DNA of 32,926 bases from Pseudomonadota bacterium. Its GTDB lineage: Bacteria > Pseudomonadota > Alphaproteobacteria > UBA1280 > RI-95. The translations under genes and the position numbers were made by a program. The DNA lies in the NCBI GenBank assembly GCA_016125375.1, contig WGLU01000003.1, positions 100,954-133,879 on the forward strand, written 5' to 3'. Shown in pieces: positions 27,097 through 32,926 of this stretch. The stretch's first letter is position 1, and every line of letters begins with the position of its first letter. Below the pieces are notes generated by a model, which did no database searches, was not told where the DNA came from, and saw only the letters and a program-made list of their open reading frames with translations.

Positions 27097-27156
27097 GGCG
27101 GGGCAAGGCGGCCAGCCTTTTTATGCCGCCACCAATTAAAAAAGGAAGCTGTACCT

Positions 27157-28449
27157 ATGTCTCATCCGCATCTGGAAACGCTGGCCATCCACGCAGGCCA
27201 GAAAGCAGACCCCGTTACCGGCAGTGTTGTTATGCCCATCTACCAGACAGCGGGTTACCAGTTCGACTCGGCTTCCCACGCAAACGATCTTTTCCTGTTG
27301 CAGGACCCAAAAGGCAAACACGGCAACGTGTACAGCCGTATGGGCAACCCGACAGTTGACAACTTTGAAGCCCGTATGACCGCGCTGGACGGCGGCGTTG
27401 GTGCGGTGGCACTGGCCTCCGGCATGACAGCGGTTTCCTACGCTGTGCTGAACGTCTGCCGCGCGGGTGACAATTTTGTGACCTCGCGCAATCTGTACGG
27501 CGGTGTGAGCAACCTGTTCCAGAACATCTTCCGCGATTTTGGTATCGAGGCCCGTTTCGTCGACCATGATGATCCGGAGAACTTCCGCAAAGCAGTGGAC
27601 GATAAGACACGCCTGTTCTGGGGTGAGACCCTGCCCAACCCGGGTCTGAATGTTTTCCCGGTCGGTGAGGTTGCCAAAATCGGTAACGAACTGGGCGTTC
27701 CCCTGATGATTGATAACACCTGTGCCACGCCTATCCTGTGCCGTCCGTTTGATCATGGCGCACACATCACCGTGTACAGCGCGACCAAATACATCGGCGG
27801 TCACGGCAGCTCCATCGGTGGCGTTGTCGTGGATAGCGGCCGTTTTGACTGGGCCAAGCATGCCAAGCGGTTCCCGATGCTGAACGAGCCGGACCCTAGC
27901 TACCACGGCATCGAATGGACCAAAAAATTCGGTAACATTGCCTATATCCTGAAGCTGCGCGCTACCATGCTGCGCGACTTGGGCGGCTGCATGGCACCGA
28001 TGAACGGCTTCCTGTTCAATCAGGGGCTGGAAACTTTGTCCCTGCGGATGAAAAAGCACTGCGATAACGCTTCACAGGTTGCCCGTTATCTGGCCAACCA
28101 CCCGAAGGTGAACTTTGTCCGTTACCCCGGCCTGTCCGAAGGGAACGAGAAGAAGTGGGCAGATGCCTATCTGGGCGGCATGTACGGTCCGATGGTGGGT
28201 GTGGACATCAAGGGCGGTGTTCCTGGCGGTCAGAAATTTGTGGAAGGCCTGAAAATGTTCTACCACGTGGCCAACATTGGTGATACACGTTCCATGGCGA
28301 TTCACCCGGCCAGCACGACCCACTCGCAAGTTCCGTCCGATATGCGCCAGAAGGCGGGCATCACCGACGGCTACGTGCGGATGTGCATCGGGATTGAGCA
28401 TATTGACGATATTCTGGCAGATATGGACGCCAGCCTCGCCAAGCTGTAA
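27157..28449 (+). CDS. metY: O-acetylhomoserine sulfhydrylase (Cys/Met metabolism PLP enzyme)
   Basis: The 430-residue cytoplasmic PLP enzyme probably makes homocysteine from O-acetylhomoserine and sulfide in methionine synthesis. ETLAIHAGQ at the N-terminus, YSRMGNPTVDNFE, the ALASGMTAV loop, and the PLP lysine K211 in YSATKYIGGHG are diagnostic of the gamma-family, and the 430-residue length fits MetY better than MetZ (about 390-400). HPASTTHSQ near the C-terminus is also typical. The ATG at 27157 has AAGGAAG; the frame is open upstream through non-coding sequence. It has its own promoter with an operator-like dyad and a terminator, so it is a regulated single gene. Confidence 0.95.
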   Translation: MSHPHLETLAIHAGQKADPVTGSVVMPIYQTAGYQFDSASHANDLFLLQDPKGKHGNVYSRMGNPTVDNFEARMTALDGGVGAVALASGMTAVSYAVLNVCRAGDNFVTSRNLYGGVSNLFQNIFRDFGIEARFVDHDDPENFRKAVDDKTRLFWGETLPNPGLNVFPVGEVAKIGNELGVPLMIDNTCATPILCRPFDHGAHITVYSATKYIGGHGSSIGGVVVDSGRFDWAKHAKRFPMLNEPDPSYHGIEWTKKFGNIAYILKLRATMLRDLGGCMAPMNGFLFNQGLETLSLRMKKHCDNASQVARYLANHPKVNFVRYPGLSEGNEKKWADAYLGGMYGPMVGVDIKGGVPGGQKFVEGLKMFYHVANIGDTRSMAIHPASTTHSQVPSDMRQKAGITDGYVRMCIGIEHIDDILADMDASLAKL

Positions 28450-28453
28450 TCCG

Positions 28454-28477
28454 AAGGCCGCCTCAGGGCGGCCTTTT
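28454..28477 (+). terminator. Terminator of metY
   Basis: AAGGCCGCC pairs with GGCGGCCTT around TCAG and is followed by TTTT. It lies five bases after the metY stop and before the AbrB-family gene, which has its own ribosome site. Confidence 0.85.
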
Positions 28478-28499
28478 ACATGAAAAATAAGAGGTTCCT

Positions 28500-29606
28500 A
28501 TGCCACGTCATAAACGGCTGCCCTTCATGTGGGCGATACTCTTCGGCGCTTTGGGCGGGTTTGTTTTTTATAAGTTGCGTCTGCCTCTTCCGTGGATGCT
28601 CGGTGCCATGATCGCCTGCACAATTGCTGCCGTTGCCGGCGTTAGCCTGCATGTGCCCACGCGCCTGCGGACGCTGATGATTGCCGTGCTGGGGACGATG
28701 CTCGGCGGTGCTTTTACGCCGGAAGTGACAGAGCATGTGGTGCACTGGTGGGCATCGCTCCTTGTTATGCCCGTCTACATCACCATAGCCATGATTGTGA
28801 CGCTTTTCTACTTTGCGCGTACGACCGATATGACACCGGTCACCCGCTTTTGCTCGGCTGCGCCCGGTGGTCTGATGGAGATGATCCTGCTCGGCAAGAG
28901 TATGGGTGGGGATGACCGTACCATTGCTCTTGTCCACGCCATGCGGATTCTGATTGTGGTGATGACGGTGCCGCTCTGGTTCCGGTTCTTTGAGGGATAT
29001 GTTTCCGGCGGTCGTAACGCCATGGCGAGCGCCCTACTGCAAATGGACCCGAAAGATGCGCTTATCCTGACGCTATGTACGCTGGTTGGTTTGCTTATCA
29101 GCAGATACGTCCGCCTGCCAGCCCGTAACCTGACCGGCCCTTTGCTCGCCAGTGCCGTGGTCCATATGAGCGGGCTGACGCACGCGCGTCCGCCGCTCGA
29201 ATTGATTGCCTTTGCGCAGATGATTATCGGTGCCGGTATTGGTGCCCGCTTTGTTGGGATTAAGCTGCGCGACCTGTGGCGTACTGCTGTGGTGGGGGTG
29301 GGCTCGACCGCTCTTATTCTGACAGCCGCCATCGGTGTGTCGTTCCTGTTGCATGCTGTAACAGGGTTGCCACTTTATGCGGTCTTTTTGGGCATGGTCC
29401 CCGGGGGGCTGGTGGAAATGTGTATGATTGCCCTGTCATTGGGCGTCGATGTCGCCTTTGTGTCCACACACGCGCTGGCGCGGATTATGACCGTCATTTT
29501 TGGCGCGCCCCTGCTGTTCCATTTTCTATATGGGCGTTCGGTTGTGGTACCGGTACTGGAAGAAGGTCAGTTCGTCGATAACAAGCTCGACAGGGACGGG
29601 AAGTAG
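28500..29606 (+). CDS. AbrB-family integral membrane protein
   Basis: The 368-residue inner-membrane protein belongs to the AbrB (formerly annotated ammonia monooxygenase) family, PF05145-type. It has about ten hydrophobic helices arranged as two similar halves. Each half carries the family signature: LPLPWMLGAM with GTMLGGAFTPE in the first, and a repeat with GAGIGARFVG later. CSAAPGGLMEMILLG and MVPGGLVEMCMIAL are the paired PGG-x-x-EM motifs. The function is poorly defined in the family; transport or regulation is proposed. The ATG at 28500 has AGAGG. The last 40 bases overlap the convergent methyltransferase gene with no terminator between them. Confidence 0.9.
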   Translation: MPRHKRLPFMWAILFGALGGFVFYKLRLPLPWMLGAMIACTIAAVAGVSLHVPTRLRTLMIAVLGTMLGGAFTPEVTEHVVHWWASLLVMPVYITIAMIVTLFYFARTTDMTPVTRFCSAAPGGLMEMILLGKSMGGDDRTIALVHAMRILIVVMTVPLWFRFFEGYVSGGRNAMASALLQMDPKDALILTLCTLVGLLISRYVRLPARNLTGPLLASAVVHMSGLTHARPPLELIAFAQMIIGAGIGARFVGIKLRDLWRTAVVGVGSTALILTAAIGVSFLLHAVTGLPLYAVFLGMVPGGLVEMCMIALSLGVDVAFVSTHALARIMTVIFGAPLLFHFLYGRSVVVPVLEEGQFVDNKLDRDGK

Positions 29607-30199
29607 CGCGGCGTTTTAGCGCAGTAATCAATGTAGGCCTGACCAAAAGCCGCGCGCAGCATGGCCTCTTCCTTGGGTGTGCGGAAGATGGTAATCATCA
29701 GTGTCAGGGCGGAGCCGCCCAGAAAGCTTACCCAGTTGGCAGCGAGCAGGCTGAATGCCAGCAGCATCGAGAAGAGCACTGTGTACATGGGGTGGCGTAC
29801 ATAGGCGTAGGGACCGTTGGTCATCAGCTTATGGTCGTCACGAATGCGCAGCGTCGCGCTGAAATTCCGGCCCAGTGTGTGGTTGACCCACCAGAACAGT
29901 GCCAGACAAATGACTGCCAACACAGCGCCCATCCAACGCAGCGATGCGGGCAGCGGGATTTGTGCCCAGATGACCGCTTGCGGCCAAGCCAGATAGATCA
30001 GAGCAACCCCGACGGTCAATGCGGTCAGCACCAAACGCAATAAACCGATAAGCCGCCCTTCTTTTTGTGTGAATGGCGTTTCTTTCAGTGTGCCGCCCTG
30101 CCGGTGTGACACAACACGCAGGATGCCCAGTACCATAAAAAGCCCGGCCAAAGCGGCGCGGTAGGGCAGTTCCGTCATCAGGGCGGTGGGCAAGGTCAC
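29567..30199 (-). CDS. ICMT/PEMT-like membrane methyltransferase family protein
   Basis: The 210-residue integral membrane protein has about five hydrophobic helices. Its C-terminal part carries the isoprenylcysteine-carboxyl/phospholipid methyltransferase signature: TNGPYAYVRHPMYTVL for S-adenosylmethionine binding and later EEAMLRAAFGQAYIDYCAKTPRYFP. The methyl acceptor in bacteria is usually unknown. The start is GTG at 30199, sharing GTGA with the stop of the preceding gene, with GGAG eight bases upstream; an ATG at 30178 would remove the first seven residues. It is the last gene of the FecR-Sel1-methyltransferase unit and overlaps the convergent AbrB gene by 40 bases. Confidence 0.88.
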   Translation of the reverse strand: MTLPTALMTELPYRAALAGLFMVLGILRVVSHRQGGTLKETPFTQKEGRLIGLLRLVLTALTVGVALIYLAWPQAVIWAQIPLPASLRWMGAVLAVICLALFWWVNHTLGRNFSATLRIRDDHKLMTNGPYAYVRHPMYTVLFSMLLAFSLLAANWVSFLGGSALTLMITIFRTPKEEAMLRAAFGQAYIDYCAKTPRYFPSLSSLLSTN

Positions 30200-31227
30200 T
30201 GTTGCAGCTCCATGCGCGGAATGGGTTTGGCTTTGGTCTGCATGACGCTTTCAACACCTGGTGGCGGAGCCATTTTTGCCAGCGGCTTGCGCGGCTTGAA
30301 AGCACGGGCATCTTTTTCCAGATCGTTAAGGTCCTGCATGGTTAACTGATTGCGCAGGTTCTGCTGGATGAAGGCGGCATCCTCGGCACCGGCAAGTTTG
30401 GCAATTTCCAGCCACAGATATGCTTTTTTCACGTTAAAGCTGATGCCCTTGCCCAACATGTACATGGTGCTGAGTTTCATCTGGGCCGGTACGTATCCCA
30501 GTTCGGCTGCCTGCGCATACCAGGAGAAGGCACGGTTGTCGTTCGCTTTTACACCCAAACCGCCGGAAAACGCCTCACCCAGCCAGAACTGTGCCTCGGC
30601 ATAGTCCTGACCTGCGGCCTGTTTGAGCAGGGAGATGGCCATATCAGGGTTGGCCTTTACCCCGTTCTTTCCGGTCAGGTAATTAATGCCCATCTCTGTT
30701 TGGGTTTTTAACTCCTCTGCCGGGTCCGGGGCTTTATCGTCGGTTTTGTCCATCAGGGTTTTAGGGGCCTTGGCAGGCAGATACAGGCGGTCTTCGTCTT
30801 TAATCTGGTCATTGATGTCGCTTACCATGGCGTTGGGTTTGGCAATCGGCTTCAATGCGGTGGTTTTGGGTGCCAGTTGGGGCTTGGGCGCATCGTCACC
30901 ATAGACCAGTTCGTCGTAGATGTTCTGTAGTTCCTGATCGGTGAGCGGGCCATCGTTGGCAGTTGTGGCGCTGGCTTGCGGTTCTACTGCCTCTACAAGG
31001 CCTTCCGGTGGTAGGGGCGGGTTCTGTGTATCCGGTACATTCGGCAAGTCAGGCATCTGTGTAGTCAGGTTTTTGGGCATGACGGGCAAGCTGTAATACA
31101 TGCCATCATGTTTGGGAGTAATTTCGGCAGGCGCCGCAGGTGCGCCCGCTACGGGGTCACCGATTTGCAACGCGTGGGCGGGCAGCGCCCCCGCAATACA
31201 TCCAAACAGAACAAGCAGCGGTTTCAT
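30196..31227 (-). CDS. Secreted Sel1-repeat protein
   Basis: The 343-residue protein begins with a Sec signal peptide (about 1-20, cleavage near AHA). A Pro/Ala-rich, probably disordered region of about 140 residues follows. Two or three Sel1-like repeats then occupy about 175-285: AISLLKQAAGQDYAEAQFWL, GGLGVKANDNRAFSWYAQAA and GKGISFNVKKAYLWLEIAKL. The C-terminus is basic and Pro-rich. Such repeats mediate protein-protein contacts in the periplasm or at the surface. The ATG at 31227 has GGAG six bases upstream; a GTG at 31230 is too close to it. It follows the FecR-domain gene by three bases and overlaps the methyltransferase gene, so the three are co-translated. Confidence 0.88.
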   Translation of the reverse strand: MKPLLVLFGCIAGALPAHALQIGDPVAGAPAAPAEITPKHDGMYYSLPVMPKNLTTQMPDLPNVPDTQNPPLPPEGLVEAVEPQASATTANDGPLTDQELQNIYDELVYGDDAPKPQLAPKTTALKPIAKPNAMVSDINDQIKDEDRLYLPAKAPKTLMDKTDDKAPDPAEELKTQTEMGINYLTGKNGVKANPDMAISLLKQAAGQDYAEAQFWLGEAFSGGLGVKANDNRAFSWYAQAAELGYVPAQMKLSTMYMLGKGISFNVKKAYLWLEIAKLAGAEDAAFIQQNLRNQLTMQDLNDLEKDARAFKPRKPLAKMAPPPGVESVMQTKAKPIPRMELQQ

Positions 31228-31230
31228 CAC

Positions 31231-32514
31231 TTACTCCGTTTCAATCAGAATCACAGTCTGACCTGAGAAATTACCCTGTTTAAACAATCCGCGGTATTGT
31301 GGCGGGATGCTGATACGCAGGCGGGCGTTTTTATTTTCTTCGTTACAGGCTGCACCAAAGTCACTCCCCCTTGAGAGTTTAAACGATGGTTTGCTGGGTT
31401 CCAGAAGTACTTTTTCCTGCGTGCTTTCCCAGCTGACGGTATAGGGTACCTGCACCCCGCTGGGGTTGGTAAAAATAAAAGCTCCGCCCGGTCCGGTGCC
31501 TGTGGCGGTGATGTTGTAGTAGCCGGCACCGTTGTGGTAAACGCAGAATGTCTCATCTCCGCTGAAATTATCCGAATCCATGTTAAAGCTGCGGCCATCC
31601 GCACGTACCAGATCTGCTTGGATGTTTTCGACAATCCGGACTTTGATGCCGATAGAGCCGGAGGCCAGGCCACCACGCTGTCCGTCTTTGGCGCTACCTT
31701 GCCCTGTACCCGTATCCGGTTGTCGAAGTCCCAAAATATGTTGCAGCTGCTCGACCGGCGTGTTGCCGGTGGGGGTGGTGCTCTTTTGTGCGCCGGGTTT
31801 GGCAGTCGGTGCTTCTTCGGTCTGTTGGGCCGGTTCTTTCGACTGTTCTGTGGCAGGCGCAGCTGTCAGACCAAATTCCTCCAGCAGGGCGGTTTTATCT
31901 GCCAGCGTCAGCTGTTGCGGCGCAGTGGGGGCACTATTCTTATCCAGAACAATTGTGTAGGTCAGGGGCTCTTGCAGCGCCCGTTTACCGCCACCGGAGG
32001 CAACATCCACGCAGCAGTGGGTCAGCACCACGCGTGTCGCCCCGCTGCTGGCCACATCAACCACCGCGCCGGAGCCGCGGATACCAATGGTCGATGTAGG
32101 TGTCTTGTATTTAACATTCTGCGGTACGGCTTTACCGATTGCGCCACTGAGGAACCGGAAGACACCGCGCGTTAGCTCAAACACCGTTTCACCTTTGCCT
32201 TTGGCCGGGTCATACACAAAGGTGTCCAGCGTCACTTCGGCGTTCCGCCCGATGCTGAGGACCGATTCATCAACGAAAACAATCTCGACAAAGCCATCGG
32301 GCCCTGTGGTGATAATCTGGTTCTGGAAAACTGCATCGTCCTTTTTAAGGGCCGATTTGCTTTTGCCATCCGTCAGGGAGCCGCTGACAACGCCCCGCAA
32401 CGTAGTGATTTTACCGATAGGATCTAGAGCAAAGGCAGGCGCACAAACGCACAGGAGCCACAGCAGCGCTGCCGCAATAACCGAGAAAGTGCGGTGGCTG
32501 ATAGGGCGCGTCAT
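31231..32514 (-). CDS. Secreted FecR-domain protein with a pilin/coat-like C-terminal domain
   Basis: The 427-residue protein has a Sec signal peptide (about 1-29). The FecR domain spans about 38-165, with ITTGPDGFVEIVFVDESVLS, RGVFRFLSG and TPTSTIGIRGSGAVVDV, the usual pattern of FecR-like periplasmic domains. A Gln/Pro/Thr-rich linker (about 190-290) follows. The C-terminal 130 residues are beta-rich with ETFCVYHNGAGYYNITATG and a paired Cys later, resembling the spore-coat-U/CsuA-B type of secreted fold. I see no sigma factor or TonB receptor, so iron signalling is unlikely. AGGAGG lies close to the ATG at 32514. The gene follows ftsY by 36 bases and precedes the Sel1 gene. Confidence 0.86.
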   Translation of the reverse strand: MTRPISHRTFSVIAAALLWLLCVCAPAFALDPIGKITTLRGVVSGSLTDGKSKSALKKDDAVFQNQIITTGPDGFVEIVFVDESVLSIGRNAEVTLDTFVYDPAKGKGETVFELTRGVFRFLSGAIGKAVPQNVKYKTPTSTIGIRGSGAVVDVASSGATRVVLTHCCVDVASGGGKRALQEPLTYTIVLDKNSAPTAPQQLTLADKTALLEEFGLTAAPATEQSKEPAQQTEEAPTAKPGAQKSTTPTGNTPVEQLQHILGLRQPDTGTGQGSAKDGQRGGLASGSIGIKVRIVENIQADLVRADGRSFNMDSDNFSGDETFCVYHNGAGYYNITATGTGPGGAFIFTNPSGVQVPYTVSWESTQEKVLLEPSKPSFKLSRGSDFGAACNEENKNARLRISIPPQYRGLFKQGNFSGQTVILIETE

Positions 32515-32550
32515 GGGCCTCCTGTGTTCAACAAATGCGGCCCGTTTATT

Positions 32551-32926
32551 TTATGCGGGCTCTTGTTCTTCCAGCCCCATCAGGGCCTGGGCAAATGGGA
32601 TGGCTGCAAAAGGTCGTAAATCTGCAGTTTTTTCGCCAATTCCAATGAAGTGTAACGGCAACCCAAAGCTTTCGGTCAAGCTTATCACAACACCCCCTTT
32701 GGCGGTACTGTCCAATTTGGTCATAACGATGCCTGTGACATCTGCCATTTCCTTGAAAGCCTTTACCTGCATGTGCGCGTTCTGGCCAACTGTTGCATCA
32801 AGGACCAGCAGTGTTGCATGAGGGGCGCTTGGGTCGGCTTTGCGGATGACGCGCAGGATTTTTTCCAGCTGGGCCATCAGGTCTTGACGGTTTTGCAGGC
32901 GGCCTGCGGTATCGCACAACAGAATA
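32551..32926 (-). CDS. ftsY: Signal recognition particle receptor FtsY, C-terminal part
   Basis: Only the last 125 codons are in the window; the gene continues past the right edge. The fragment is the end of the NG GTPase domain: ILLCDTAGR (G3), LLVLDATVGQNA, TKLDSTAKGG (G4) and the closing HFIGIGEKTADLRPF (G5 and C-terminal helix). FtsY is the membrane docking protein for ribosome-SRP complexes. The tail after the G5 region, PFAQALMGLEEQEPA, is short and acidic. The FecR-domain gene follows after 36 bases without an obvious terminator, so it may be read through from ftsY. Confidence 0.96.
   Translation of the reverse strand, partial: ILLCDTAGRLQNRQDLMAQLEKILRVIRKADPSAPHATLLVLDATVGQNAHMQVKAFKEMADVTGIVMTKLDSTAKGGVVISLTESFGLPLHFIGIGEKTADLRPFAAIPFAQALMGLEEQEPA

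Larger units (their letters stand above)
26800..27156. other. Divergent intergenic region between the protease gene and metY
   Basis: These 357 bases hold no gene that I can support. They contain CCGCTT-TTC-AAGCGG (26861-26875) and CCCTTTT-CAG-AAAAGGG (26974-26990), the 13-base word TGCTGCATTTGCG (27019-27031), and the metY promoter with its dyad. On the minus strand the first inverted repeat carries CTTGAAA, like a heat-shock -35 box, but no matching -10 follows. Confidence 0.6.

Noticed and set aside
27020-27156. Possible SAM riboswitch before metY
   Set aside because: The stem arrangement does not match the SAM riboswitch classes I can recall, and the dyad lies on the promoter instead.

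Overview
The window reads as core chromosome of an alphaproteobacterium. The evidence is a fused IspD-IspF enzyme, the five-gene F1 operon atpHAGDC with no F0 genes beside it, a two-domain glutamine-dependent NAD synthetase, a short-type Psd/PssA pair, an alphaproteobacterial-looking ferrochelatase and the end of ftsY. I cannot name the genus. I see no tRNA, rRNA, CRISPR array, insertion sequence or phage gene. Coding density is high and most transcription units end in clear hairpin-plus-T terminators.

Layout, left to right. 1-3445 (minus): moxR, a DUF58 gene and a BatA-like membrane protein that runs off the left edge. 3661-4035 (plus): a small four-helix membrane protein. 4079-5119 (minus): hemH. 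5189-5839 (minus): an unrecognised G+C-rich gene with its own promoter and terminator. 6126-10986 (plus): atpH-atpA-atpG-atpD-atpC. 11104-11313 (minus): a 69-residue membrane protein. 11459-16534 (minus): a compact operon in the order aminotransferase, TPP-decarboxylase alpha half, ispDF, TPP-decarboxylase beta half, nadE. 16690-18218 (plus, divergent): psd-pssA. 18285-21542 (minus): an unrecognised soluble protein, then an operon of an ALDH7-type aldehyde dehydrogenase with two small membrane proteins. 21647-21991 (minus): a Thr/Pro/Ala-rich single-helix protein. 22318-24582 (plus): a mitochondrial-type aconitase. 24644-25000 (minus): a degenerate response-regulator receiver. 25129-26799 (minus): a periplasmic DegP/HtrA-like protease with a long unassigned C-terminal region. 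27157-29606 (plus): metY and an AbrB-family membrane protein. 29567-32926 (minus): ftsY (partial), a FecR-domain protein with a pilin/coat-like tail, a Sel1-repeat protein and an ICMT-like membrane methyltransferase, closely spaced and probably co-transcribed.

How the genes work together: the window is mostly central metabolism (ATP synthesis, TCA cycle, haem, NAD, isoprenoid precursors, phosphatidylethanolamine, methionine) with envelope maintenance. The most unusual item is the 11459-16534 operon. There the two subunits of a sulfopyruvate/phosphonopyruvate-decarboxylase-like enzyme lie on either side of ispDF, with overlapping gene ends, behind an aminotransferase that could supply a 2-oxo acid. 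No known upstream gene (pepM, comA-C) or downstream gene (xsc) for such a pathway is in view, so the substrate is open. Other points worth following up are the mitochondrial-type aconitase, a dyad sitting on the metY promoter, a 13-base word shared by the acn and metY upstream regions, and the FecR-pilin-like fusion.
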